From Pseudoclavibacter terrae (GTDB lineage Bacteria > Actinomycetota > Actinomycetes > Actinomycetales > Microbacteriaceae): 64,000 nucleotides of DNA. The stretch covers positions 108,027-172,026 of the forward strand of contig NZ_WBJX01000007.1 in assembly GCF_008831075.1 (NCBI RefSeq), given 5' to 3'. The notes under the pieces were generated by a model. It had not been told where the DNA came from. It saw nothing but the letters and a program-made list of their open reading frames with translations, and did not search any database. The translations under genes and the position numbers were made by a program. This document shows, piece after piece, positions 1 through 7,641 of this stretch (positions within the stretch are counted from its first letter, which is position 1; each line of letters starts with the position of its first letter).

Positions 1-1232
1 GCTGGGCCCGAGGCGCTGATGAGCACCCCCGACTGGCGCATGCCATTGACCACGCGGGCAGCCAACTCGGGATCCGGAGAGGTGGGTGTGCCGAGATCAA
101 GCGCGGCGAAGAGCCCCGCACCACGTGCGTGCTGTGCGGATTCGTGGCTCTGGACGAGCTCCTGCAAGCCGTCCAGGAGCCGCGTTCCCATCGCGGCCGC
201 GTGGCTGACGAGCTCGTCGCCCTCGATCACGTCGAGCACCGCAGTGGCTGCGGCAATCGAGACGGGGTTGCCGGCGAAGGTGTTGAAGTACCTGACTTCG
301 GCGCCGAATGACGCCTGGGCATCCAGGGTTCCCACGACGGCCGCGATGGGCATGCCGTTGCCCATCGGCTTGCCCAGGACGACGAGGTCGGGGACGATCC
401 CGTGACGCTCGAACCCCCACCACGTGCCCGTGCGTCCGAAGCCGGGCTGCACCTCGTCGGCGATCCAGAGCGCTCCGAGTTCTCGGACCACGGCTTCGGC
501 GGGCTGAAGGAAGCCGAGTGGATGGGTCTGCACGCCGTCACTCGACAGAATCGAATCGAGCACGACCGCGGCGACCCCTGCCCCGGACTCCTCGAGCTGC
601 GCGGCGGCGGCCCTCACATCGGCCGCGAGCTTGGCACCAACCTGATCCGCCGGTGTTGCGGCGGTGTCGACAGATGGGATGGTGACGACATCTGTGCCCA
701 GTGGGTTGTTCGGACCGAGTGAGGGTGACATGCCCGCTGCGGTCACTGTCGTGCCGTGATACGCGTGCTCCGAGATGATGAGCCCGCGTCGTCCGGTGCG
801 ATGGCGAGCGATGCGGACCGCGAGATCGATGGCTTCACTGCCCGTGCAGGTGTAGGTGACGCGCTCGAGAGGCGCGGGGAAGTGCCCGAGCAGCCGCTCT
901 GAGTAATCGAGGATGGACTCGGTGATGTACCTGGTGTGCGTGTTCAACGTCTGCAGCTGTGTGCTCACGGCGGCAGTAACGGCCGGGTGGCTGTGGCCGA
1001 TGACCGGAACGTTGTTGTAGGCATCGAGGTAGGTGCGCCCGTCGATACCGACGAGTTCGAGGCCGCTGGCTGACGCAAGCGCGACCGGCTCGTCGTAGAA
1101 GAGGCGGTAGGACGGCCCGAGGGCTCGGTCTCGACGCGCGACGAGTTCGGCGATCTTCGGTTCGAGCCGCGCGCCCTTCGCGGGGTCGAATCCGTTTGCC
1201 ATGTGGACGCCTGCACCGGTGGCTTGCTGCAC
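1..1232 (-). CDS. Class-III PLP enzyme, AGXT2L-like phospho-lyase candidate (partial, C-terminus outside window)
   Basis: This is a PLP-dependent class-III aminotransferase-fold enzyme. The stretch YNNVPVIGHSHP, the motif LNTHTRYITESILDY, CTGSEA, DEVQPGFGRTG and the Schiff-base lysine in GKPMGNG (about residue 288) are all present. This pattern resembles the AGXT2L group, which includes ethanolamine-phosphate and phosphohydroxylysine phospho-lyases, rather than ornithine or GABA transaminases. The gene runs off the left edge with perhaps 30 residues missing. A GTG start at 1232 is preferred because AGAGG lies about 10 bases upstream; an ATG at 1202 is in frame but has no ribosome site. It follows the amidohydrolase gene by 16 bases, and an APH-fold kinase is encoded divergently. 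Phospho-lyase activity is inferred; an ordinary omega-transaminase is the alternative. Confidence 0.85.
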   Translation of the reverse strand, partial: MQQATGAGVHMANGFDPAKGARLEPKIAELVARRDRALGPSYRLFYDEPVALASASGLELVGIDGRTYLDAYNNVPVIGHSHPAVTAAVSTQLQTLNTHTRYITESILDYSERLLGHFPAPLERVTYTCTGSEAIDLAVRIARHRTGRRGLIISEHAYHGTTVTAAGMSPSLGPNNPLGTDVVTIPSVDTAATPADQVGAKLAADVRAAAAQLEESGAGVAAVVLDSILSSDGVQTHPLGFLQPAEAVVRELGALWIADEVQPGFGRTGTWWGFERHGIVPDLVVLGKPMGNGMPIAAVVGTLDAQASFGAEVRYFNTFAGNPVSIAAATAVLDVIEGDELVSHAAAMGTRLLDGLQELVQSHESAQHARGAGLFAALDLGTPTSPDPELAARVVNGMRQSGVLISASGP

Positions 1233-1248
1233 GATGTCGTGTTCCTCT

Positions 1249-2868
1249 CTAGAGATTGCCATGGGTCGGCTCCCCGCCCACCAGCGTGGTCAGAACCTGC
1301 GTCTCGCTGAGTTCATCCGGGGTCGAGGTGAGTGGTGAGCGGTCGAGGACAGCGAGATCCGCGAGTCGACCTGGCGCGAGGGAGCCCGTGTCAAGACTGC
1401 CCGTGGCCCTGGCGGCATCTCGCGTGTACGAAGCGAGCGCCTGCTGGGCGGTCAGCCGTTCCTGCGGGGCGAACTCCTGCCCGGACGCGGTTCGCCGCTC
1501 GATGAGAGTGCGCATCGCGAGGAACGGATTGCCATCGATGCACGGGCGGTCTGAGCTCCCCGCCACGAGCACACCCGCATCGAGCAGGCTTCGCGCTCGA
1601 TAGATACCGGGGACGCGCTCCTTCCCCATCGAGGTCACGAACTCGTCGCCGAACCTGTGCACGAACATCGCCTGAGGGGTGACGGCGATCCCGAGTCGTG
1701 CGAGCCTGGGAAGCTGATCGTCTCGCAGGTAGCTCGCGTGTTCGATCCGGTGAGGCGTCGACGGCGTCCCGTTCGCCGCGATGGATGCTTCGATCGCGTC
1801 CATGGCCAGGTCTATCGCGGCGTCGCCGATGGCGTGCGCGGCGATCGACCATCCGCTCGCCGCTGCTGCCAGGATCTTGCGGGTGATGTCCTCGGCCTCG
1901 CCTTGCAGGAAGCCTGTGTTGTCCGGCTCGCCGCAGTACGGCGAGGACATCGCTGCGGTACGTCCCGTCAGGGAGCCATCGACGAAGAGCTTCAGCGGAC
2001 CGATACAGAGCCGGTCGTCCCCAAGACCTGTTCGAGCGCCAAGGGACAGACCGATCGATCCCGGCGTTGCCGGATCCCCGTGCGCGAGTTCGAAGGAGTC
2101 AAGCGTTGGCATGACCTGCGCCCTTGCCCGCAAAGCTCCACTGTCTCGCGCGATCTGGTAGGCGCCGAGCTCGGCTGTGCTGTTGCCGATCCATCCTGCT
2201 CCGATCCCAGCTTCCGTGAAGGAGGTGATGCCCTCGGACGCGTAGATGCTGGTTGCGATCTCGAGCGAACGAACGATGTCGGCATGGGACATCGGCTTGA
2301 GGAGATCGAGGACAAGGGCCTGCGCAGTTTCCTCCAGACGGCCGGTCAGCCGGCCGCTGGCATCCCGCTCGATGCGGCCACCATCCGGGTCAGACGCGTC
2401 CACAGCACCGGCTCGACGGAGCGCCTCGGTGTTGGCGATCACGGCGTGCCCGGAGGACTGCTTGATCACGGCAGGGTGCCCTGCGGTGGCGGCATCCAGA
2501 GCTGCCAGCGACGGGTATCGGCCGCCGACCAGATGCTGGTTGTAGCCGGCAGCCTGCACCCACTCCCCGACGGGCAGCGTCTTCGCGTGGGCAGTGAGCA
2601 GTGTGAGCGCTTCATCCACGTCGCGAATTCCGGACAGGTCGAGATCGATCTGGGTGCGCCCGAACCAGGTCGTGTGGCAGTGCGCGTCGATGATCCCGGG
2701 GATCACCACCGCATCCCCAACGTCCACGCGACGGACCGCATCTACGCCAACGAGATCCTCATCGAGCCCCACGACTCGACCATGGTGGATGCCTAGGCGG
2801 CGCGCATGCGGCCGCCGCTCGTCCATCGTGATGACGTCGGCCGCCTCGACGATGAGATCGATCTTCAC
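1249..2868 (-). CDS. YtcJ-like metal-dependent amidohydrolase
   Basis: The 539-residue product belongs to the amidohydrolase superfamily, YtcJ-like group. It opens with the small beta domain (IDLIVEAADVITMD) and continues with the metal motif IDAHCHT near residue 60. Later come KQSSGHAV, a histidine in SIAAHAIGDAAID, and a C-terminal SDRPCIDGNPF plus a LAPGRLADLAVLD strand typical of the family. The GTG start at 2868 overlaps the stop of the transporter gene as GTGA, so translation is probably coupled. The substrate is unknown; an N-acyl or cyclic amide derivative of the compound taken up by the upstream transporter would fit. The frame stays open far upstream, but that part is only the shadow of the transporter gene. 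Confidence 0.9.
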   Translation of the reverse strand: MKIDLIVEAADVITMDERRPHARRLGIHHGRVVGLDEDLVGVDAVRRVDVGDAVVIPGIIDAHCHTTWFGRTQIDLDLSGIRDVDEALTLLTAHAKTLPVGEWVQAAGYNQHLVGGRYPSLAALDAATAGHPAVIKQSSGHAVIANTEALRRAGAVDASDPDGGRIERDASGRLTGRLEETAQALVLDLLKPMSHADIVRSLEIATSIYASEGITSFTEAGIGAGWIGNSTAELGAYQIARDSGALRARAQVMPTLDSFELAHGDPATPGSIGLSLGARTGLGDDRLCIGPLKLFVDGSLTGRTAAMSSPYCGEPDNTGFLQGEAEDITRKILAAAASGWSIAAHAIGDAAIDLAMDAIEASIAANGTPSTPHRIEHASYLRDDQLPRLARLGIAVTPQAMFVHRFGDEFVTSMGKERVPGIYRARSLLDAGVLVAGSSDRPCIDGNPFLAMRTLIERRTASGQEFAPQERLTAQQALASYTRDAARATGSLDTGSLAPGRLADLAVLDRSPLTSTPDELSETQVLTTLVGGEPTHGNL

Positions 2869-4181
2869 GCGCCCGCTCGATCCGCCGACACGACGTTGTC
2901 GATGATTCGGAGACGCCCTCCGAAGTACCCGCCCAGTGCGGTCAGCGCCGCGACGAAGACGAGGAGGAGTGCCGCGATCCACGAGCCACCGCCGGTGGCC
3001 CCGAGGAGAGCGGTGGCGATGAGAGGCAGGAATCCGCCGATCGCACCGGCGATGTTGAAGCTGAGCGAGACGCCGGAGTACCGCTGCTCCGGTGGGAAGA
3101 GCTCGCTGAGCAGGGTCCCGGCCGCCGCGTAGACGATGTCGATCGAGGCGGTGCCGATCGTGATGGCGAGTGCGATCAGGAGGAACTCCCCGGTGTCGAT
3201 GAGCCAGAAGACAGGGAACGCGACGACAGCCGTGACGATTCCGCCGATGACGCTCATGCGACCGGCCCCGAAGCGCTCGGTCAATCGACCGCAGATGAGC
3301 AGGGCACCGATCTGGACGACCGCGGCAATGAGCGTCGCGTTGACCAGCCACTCTCGAGGCAGGCCGAGCGTCGTCGTCCCGTAGCCGACGACGAAGGTCG
3401 TCATGATGTAGAAGCCTGCCACGCCGAGGAGGCTCGCACCGATGCCGGCGAGGAGACGGCCGGGCGAACGTCGGAACACGACGAGCGCAGGGACCTTGGG
3501 CATCGAGTCGGCCTGCTTCGCCAGTTCGAGGAACACCGGTGACTCCTCCATGCGGTTGCGCATCCAGAGCGCGATGAGCAGCAGGGGGAACGCGGCGAGG
3601 AACGGCAGGCGCCATCCCCAGGCGTCAAACGATTCCGGCGGCATGAGGAGCACAAGAGCGATCGCTCCGGAGGAGAGCAGAGTGCCGACCGGGGAGCCGA
3701 GCTGCGGCAGCGCGGCGAAACGGCCACGCTGCTCGATCGGCGCGTGCTCAACGGCCATGGTCACGGCTCCGCCCCATTCCCCGCCGACCGCGAGCCCCTG
3801 CAAGAGGCGAAGTACGGCAAGAGCGATCGGAGCGAGCACGCCGATGGCGGCGTAGTCGGGCAGGAAGCCGATGAGCCCCGTCGCGACGCCGATCAGGACC
3901 ACGGTGAGGATGAGGGCGGGCTTGCGCCCGATCCGGTCCCCGATGGCACCGAAGAGCACCGCCCCGATCGGACGGGCGACGAAGCCGACGCCGAACGTGG
4001 CGAATGCCGCGAGGAGCGCCGCGACCGGATCGAGGGTTGTGAAGTAGAGACGGTTGAACACGATGGCCGCGGCCGTGCCGAACAGGAAGTAGTCGTACCA
4101 CTCGAGCGCGGTACCTGCGAACGCAGCGACGGCGATGCGGCGAGCATCTGTCGTCGTCACGGTGATTGACGTCGTCGTCAT
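2865..4181 (-). CDS. MFS transporter, metabolite:H+ symporter (MHS) family
   Basis: This 438-residue membrane protein has about twelve hydrophobic segments. The N-terminal signature ALEWYDYFLFGTAAA and the loop LQGLAVGGEWGGA mark the MHS branch of the major facilitator superfamily (the ShiA, ProP and KgtP group), which imports small organic acids, betaines or amino compounds with protons. The ATG at 4181 is chosen because AGGG lies 9 bases upstream; an in-frame ATG at 4244 would swallow the promoter. It is the first gene of the leftward operon (transporter, amidohydrolase, PLP enzyme). An operator-like palindrome sits 16 bases before the start. The substrate cannot be read from the sequence; an amino alcohol or derivative is inferred from the neighbours. 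Confidence 0.9.
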   Translation of the reverse strand: MTTTSITVTTTDARRIAVAAFAGTALEWYDYFLFGTAAAIVFNRLYFTTLDPVAALLAAFATFGVGFVARPIGAVLFGAIGDRIGRKPALILTVVLIGVATGLIGFLPDYAAIGVLAPIALAVLRLLQGLAVGGEWGGAVTMAVEHAPIEQRGRFAALPQLGSPVGTLLSSGAIALVLLMPPESFDAWGWRLPFLAAFPLLLIALWMRNRMEESPVFLELAKQADSMPKVPALVVFRRSPGRLLAGIGASLLGVAGFYIMTTFVVGYGTTTLGLPREWLVNATLIAAVVQIGALLICGRLTERFGAGRMSVIGGIVTAVVAFPVFWLIDTGEFLLIALAITIGTASIDIVYAAAGTLLSELFPPEQRYSGVSLSFNIAGAIGGFLPLIATALLGATGGGSWIAALLLVFVAALTALGGYFGGRLRIIDNVVSADRAGA

Positions 4182-4196
4182 GTGGGAACACCCTTC

Positions 4197-4244
4197 ATTG
4201 ATCACCAATAATGGAAGCATCGCAGAGCTTCGACGGGGTGTCAA
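4197..4244 (-). promoter_or_regulatory. Promoter and operator of the leftward transporter operon
   Basis: Reading leftwards, a perfect TTGACA -35 lies at 4239-4244 and a weaker GATGCT -10 at 4216-4221, with a 17-base spacer. Just downstream, at 4197-4209, is ATTGGTGATCAAT (reverse strand), which differs at one of 13 positions from the palindrome at 4324-4336. A repressor bound here would block early elongation. The GntR/FCD protein encoded at 5448-6152 is the likely ligand-responsive repressor; this is inference. Confidence 0.6.
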
Positions 4245-4310
4245 CAGCCGACTGCGCGCAATAACAGTGTTCTCTCCTCGTGTTTCAACGGTATTTCGAG
4301 TCGTCCCACC

Positions 4311-4339
4311 TTGTGTCGACTCTATTGATGATCAATACT
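4311..4339 (+). promoter_or_regulatory. Promoter and operator of the kinase-gntR operon
   Basis: A TTGTGT -35 at 4311-4316 and AATACT -10 at 4334-4339 are 17 bases apart. The ATG at 4346 follows after 6 bases, so the mRNA would be leaderless. The perfect palindrome ATTGATGATCAAT at 4324-4336 lies between and over these elements. It is nearly identical to the site in front of the divergent transporter gene, which suggests joint repression of both operons. Confidence 0.6.
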
Positions 4340-4345
4340 TCAACC

Positions 4346-5443
4346 ATGAAGACTTCTGACTTCGCCACCGTCGGCGATCGGTCCGCCCCTGTTCCTCCGC
4401 ACCTCGAGCTTGAGCAGGTGGGTCCGATCGCAGCGAGCACTCACGGGCTCGACGTGCAGAGCGCGAGCACACTCGGAGGCGAGTGGGCCAGCAACGCACG
4501 CCTCGATCTCGCCGACGGGTCCAGGCGGATGTTCAAGGCAGTGGGTGCACGCGACGCAGATCACGCAGAGCAGCTCCGCACACGACTTGAGTGGCGAAGC
4601 TCCCTGGCCCGCACCTCGGCCGCTGCGGGACTCCCCGCCGCACTGCCGGAGCCCTGCCTCGCCGGCGGTGATGTCGCGATCGTCGAGCACGATGGTGCCA
4701 CGCTGCTCGTTGTGGTCTCCGAGTGGATGCCTGGGGTCCCACTCGCGGAATACCACCCGACACGACTCAACGCAGCTTCGACCCGTCGCGAGATCGGTCG
4801 GGCAGCAGCCGAGATGGTCGAGGCGCTGTCCACCCACCCGGCACCACAGGAGGACATCCAGCACGAGTGGGCCTTCGAAACCATGTCGGAGACGATCCGA
4901 GGTGCCCTGGGTACTGATGCAGGGCGCACGGGGATCTCCGAGACCGATCGCTCCTGCGTCGAAGGGCTGATCACCCGATTCGAAGCGCTGCGAGAAGTCG
5001 TGCTCGCCGCACCACACGGCCTCACGCACCACGACTTCAACGACTTCAACCTTCTCGTCGACCCTGAAACGGGCCACCTCACTGGTGTCGTGGATTTCGA
5101 TGACGCCCGGCTGGCGCCACTGCTGTCCGAGGTGAGCATCGCAGCCGCCTACGCCACGCTGGGCGCAGACGTGGACCCGCTTGCCGCATTGAGAGACGTG
5201 GTCGACGGCGCATCGGAGGTGCGCGCGTGGTCCGACGAGGAGGTATCGGCGATCTTCGCGGGAGCAGCCGTGCGTCTCTGCCTGAACGCCGTGGTGTGGA
5301 CCGTGCGGGCCGAAGGGCACAACGCGACGTACGGCGCTGCGAGGATGGCGCGCACTTGGCCGGTCGTGCGCCTCCTGGCGGCGGCTCAAACCGAGGCGGC
5401 TGCCGATGGACTTCACCGGGCGGCCGCTGGTCGCGCAGAATGA
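4346..5443 (+). CDS. APH-fold small-molecule kinase (aminoglycoside/choline/hydroxylysine kinase type)
   Basis: The 365-residue protein has the catalytic signature HHDFNDFNLL near residue 228, matching the HxDxxxxN loop of APH-fold kinases. It is followed by GVVDFDDA, the DxD-like metal motif. The N-terminal lobe is less conserved. The family phosphorylates hydroxyl groups of choline, homoserine, hydroxylysine or antibiotics. Placed opposite an AGXT2L-like PLP enzyme, the likely role is phosphorylation of an amino alcohol whose phosphate is then eliminated. The ATG at 4346 gives a leaderless start. It is followed after 4 bases by the GntR gene. A second kinase of the same fold, also beside such a PLP enzyme, is at 31163. 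True aminoglycoside resistance is unlikely in this context. Confidence 0.85.
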   Translation: MKTSDFATVGDRSAPVPPHLELEQVGPIAASTHGLDVQSASTLGGEWASNARLDLADGSRRMFKAVGARDADHAEQLRTRLEWRSSLARTSAAAGLPAALPEPCLAGGDVAIVEHDGATLLVVVSEWMPGVPLAEYHPTRLNAASTRREIGRAAAEMVEALSTHPAPQEDIQHEWAFETMSETIRGALGTDAGRTGISETDRSCVEGLITRFEALREVVLAAPHGLTHHDFNDFNLLVDPETGHLTGVVDFDDARLAPLLSEVSIAAAYATLGADVDPLAALRDVVDGASEVRAWSDEEVSAIFAGAAVRLCLNAVVWTVRAEGHNATYGAARMARTWPVVRLLAAAQTEAAADGLHRAAAGRAE

Positions 5444-5447
5444 TGCA

Positions 5448-6152
5448 ATGACCGAGGCAACGATCCCGACCGACGCGAGCCCAGCGAACAAGGAAGCAGC
5501 GAGGAGCAGCGAAGGCACCGCAGAGTCGATTGCCACGCTGCTCGGGGACGAGATCTACCAAGGCAAGCACGCGCCGGATGCGCCCCTGCGTGAGATTGCG
5601 CTTGCCACCCGACTGGGGGTCTCGAGGCGCTCGGTCCGGGAGGCGCTCCTCCTCCTGGAACGCCGAGGCCTGGTCCTCCACGAGCACAACCGAGGCGCGC
5701 GAGTTCGCCGGATGCGCCAGGCGGACGTTCTGGATCTGTACCGCGTCCGACGCATCCTCGAGGTGCAGGGCGCCCGAGCGGCACCAACGGCGTCCACCGC
5801 CGCACGCACCCACCTGGCACGTGCGTACGAGACCCTCGTGGCCAGCGGCGAATCGAACGACTCCTTCGAGATCATTCGCGCTGACCTCGCGTTCCACGGT
5901 GCCGTCGTCGGGCTCGCCGACAGCCCTCGTATCGATGGGTTCTTCCGTCACATCGGCGATGAGATGCGGTTCGCGATCGCACTGCTCCGAGAGGATGAGA
6001 CCCGATCTGGCGTGGCTGACATCGATGTCGTCGCCGACCACTCGGCCATCTACCGCCACCTGCTGGACGGGGACGTGGTGGAGGCGCAGCTCGCGATTCT
6101 GCAGCACATCGAATTCAACGAACGGCGACTCCTGCGGCTCGTCGCGGCCTGA
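5448..6152 (+). CDS. GntR-family transcriptional regulator, FCD (FadR-like) subfamily
   Basis: The 234-residue protein has an N-terminal winged helix, with REIALATRLGVSRRSVREAL as recognition region and LERRGLVLHEHNRGARVR as wing. The C-terminal FCD domain shows DLAFHGAVVGLADSPRI and DHSAIYRHLLDGD, carrying the Asp and His residues that bind a metal-linked carboxylate effector in this subfamily. It lies 4 bases after the kinase gene, so it is probably autoregulated and controls both divergent operons through the palindromes at 4197-4209 and 4324-4336. An in-frame ATG at 5406, with GAGG upstream and overlapping the kinase end, is a possible alternative start. Confidence 0.9.
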   Translation: MTEATIPTDASPANKEAARSSEGTAESIATLLGDEIYQGKHAPDAPLREIALATRLGVSRRSVREALLLLERRGLVLHEHNRGARVRRMRQADVLDLYRVRRILEVQGARAAPTASTAARTHLARAYETLVASGESNDSFEIIRADLAFHGAVVGLADSPRIDGFFRHIGDEMRFAIALLREDETRSGVADIDVVADHSAIYRHLLDGDVVEAQLAILQHIEFNERRLLRLVAA

Positions 6153-6254
6153 GGGGAGCACCTGGCCGAACTGCGTGTCACAGCCTGCGAGCTCCGACCG
6201 TTGCCGCAAGCGCAAGCCGTCCAGATGCGCACTGACGTCAGCTGCGTTACAAGA

Positions 6255-6307
6255 TTTGGCCAGATGGCCACTTTAATTTGGCCATGTGGCCAAAATTGCG
6301 CTACGGT
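6255..6307 (+). promoter_or_regulatory. Tandem TetR operators and leaderless promoter
   Basis: Two related palindromes lie in phase, 22 bases apart (two helical turns): TTTGGCCAGATGGCCA at 6255-6270 and TTTGGCCATGTGGCCAAA at 6277-6294. The -10 TACGGT at 6302-6307 is followed by 6 bases and the tetR ATG, so the transcript is leaderless. The second palindrome covers the expected -35 region. The layout fits autorepression of the tetR-SMR operon by cooperative binding. Confidence 0.75.
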
Positions 6308-6313
6308 GCTCGC

Positions 6314-6925
6314 ATGAGTCCCCCTAGAGAACACAGACCGATCGATGAGCGGCGACAGCAATTGATCGATGCAGGCATCGAACTGCTGGCCGAAGAAGGC
6401 GTGGCTGCTGTCACCACTCGCGCCGTCACCTCACGCGCGGGCCTTCCGCATGGCTCCTTCCACTACTGCTTCCCGACGAAGGGCGCGCTCTTCGCAGCGA
6501 TACTCGAGAGCGAGATAAGCCAGACCATGGGCGTCGCTTTCACCCCGCCGCAGGAATCCCACTCCGCCAAGGAACACCTGGAACGTGGGCTCCTTGCGCA
6601 CCTCGAACTGACGAGAGCACACCCGGAACGTGCACTCGCACTCAACGAGCTGACGGCGATCGCGCACAGGGACCCCGACCTTCAGCACCTTTCAACGTGG
6701 GAGCACACCGAGTACATCCGGGAAGTGACAGCCAATCTCGACGAATGGGCGAACACACGGAAGCTGCGATTGACGATCCCTACGAGCGAGGCAGCCGCAT
6801 TCCTCGTCGCCGTGGCTGACGGAGTGTCGTCGTCCTGGCTCAAGAACCGCGACGCGGACGCCGCCAACCGGAGCATCAAGCTGGCGGCGCAGACCATCGC
6901 CACACTCATCGAGGAGGACGCATGA
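6314..6925 (+). CDS. TetR-family repressor of the SMR efflux operon
   Basis: This 203-residue TetR regulator has a helix-turn-helix in residues about 15-55: AGIELLAEEGVAAVTTRAVT, then AGLPHGSFHYCFPTKGALF, with the usual F-Y-F-x-x-K motif. The C-terminal ligand domain is of the variable type. The start at 6314 is set by the -10 element six bases upstream; there is no Shine-Dalgarno. The stop overlaps the next ATG as ATGA, so the regulator and two transporter genes form one coupled operon. The inducer is probably a cationic compound exported by the SMR pair (inference). Confidence 0.92.
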   Translation: MSPPREHRPIDERRQQLIDAGIELLAEEGVAAVTTRAVTSRAGLPHGSFHYCFPTKGALFAAILESEISQTMGVAFTPPQESHSAKEHLERGLLAHLELTRAHPERALALNELTAIAHRDPDLQHLSTWEHTEYIREVTANLDEWANTRKLRLTIPTSEAAAFLVAVADGVSSSWLKNRDADAANRSIKLAAQTIATLIEEDA

Positions 6926-7299
6926 AGAAGTGGCTCTTCCTTGGTGTCGCGATCGCGGCAGAGGTCACCGGCGCTCTCGCGCTCCAGGCAGCTGTCGACG
7001 AGGCAGGCTGGTACGCACTTGTCGTCGCCGGCTACCTCACGGCGTTCTTCATGCTCACGAGAGTCCTGAAAGCGGGCATGGCCGTCGGTGTTGCTTACGG
7101 CATCTGGGGCGCATCGGGAGTTGCGCTGACCGCAGTCGCTGCGGCCGTGCTGTTCGGTCAGGCACTCACGGGGGTCATGATCGCAGGGCTCCTCCTCATT
7201 GTCGGCGGCGTTCTCCTCGTAGAGCTCGGATCGCAGCGAGCCCTTGCTGCTCGTGCACACCAGATCGTCGAACCGCAAGCAACCGATGGAGTCAGCTGA
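6922..7299 (+). CDS. SMR-family efflux subunit A (heterodimeric pair)
   Basis: The 125-residue small multidrug resistance protein has four transmembrane helices. The membrane-embedded glutamate lies in GVAIAAEVTGALALQAA (E14 by position). Further SMR marks are AVGVAYGIWGASGVALT and LLLIVGGVLLVELG. A hydrophilic tail of about 18 residues extends past the usual end, as seen in one partner of paired SMR exporters of the EbrAB or YkkCD type. The gene overlaps the tetR stop by four bases and the next SMR gene by one. Proton-driven export of quaternary cations or guanidinium-like compounds is the family role. Confidence 0.9.
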   Translation: MKKWLFLGVAIAAEVTGALALQAAVDEAGWYALVVAGYLTAFFMLTRVLKAGMAVGVAYGIWGASGVALTAVAAAVLFGQALTGVMIAGLLLIVGGVLLVELGSQRALAARAHQIVEPQATDGVS

Positions 7300-7613
7300 T
7301 GGGCTGGGTACTTCTCTCGATCGCGATCGTCCTCGAAGTCGGGGCGACGATCAGCCTCAAACTCGCCACAGACGGCAAGAAGCTCTGGTATGCAGCCGTA
7401 GCGGTGGGATACATCTCGGCATTCTCGCTCCTGGCCGGTGCACTCTCCTTCGGCCTCCCGATCGGAGTCGCGTACGGCGTCTGGGCGGCGAGCGGTGTCG
7501 CCCTCACAGCCGTGCTCGGGCGACTGCTGTTCAAGGATCCCCTCACCTGGATGATGGGCGGTGGCATAGCGCTGATCATCGGCGGCGTCTTCCTGGTCGA
7601 ACTCGGCCACTGA
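7299..7613 (+). CDS. SMR-family efflux subunit B (heterodimeric pair)
   Basis: The 104-residue SMR protein has the conserved glutamate in LLSIAIVLEVGATISLKLA, then IGVAYGVWAASGVALTAV and a fourth helix ending GGVFLVELGH. It starts at an ATG that shares one base with the upstream stop (TGATG), which indicates translational coupling with subunit A. It lacks the long tail of its partner. Together they most likely form an antiparallel heterodimer. The frame is open further upstream but that region is shadow of subunit A. Confidence 0.9.
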   Translation: MGWVLLSIAIVLEVGATISLKLATDGKKLWYAAVAVGYISAFSLLAGALSFGLPIGVAYGVWAASGVALTAVLGRLLFKDPLTWMMGGGIALIIGGVFLVELGH

Positions 7614-7641
7614 GCGGGTTCCAGCGGCTACCGTGGCAGGC

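Noticed and set aside
2869..3615. A long reading frame upstream of and continuous with the amidohydrolase gene
   Set aside because: It is antisense-frame shadow of the transporter gene, is Arg/His-rich without motifs, and the amidohydrolase fold begins at the GTG at 2868.
4346..5443. Aminoglycoside resistance gene
   Set aside because: The kinase fold is shared, but the context (transporter, PLP enzyme, GntR) is catabolic and the sequence outside the catalytic loop shows no resistance-type features.
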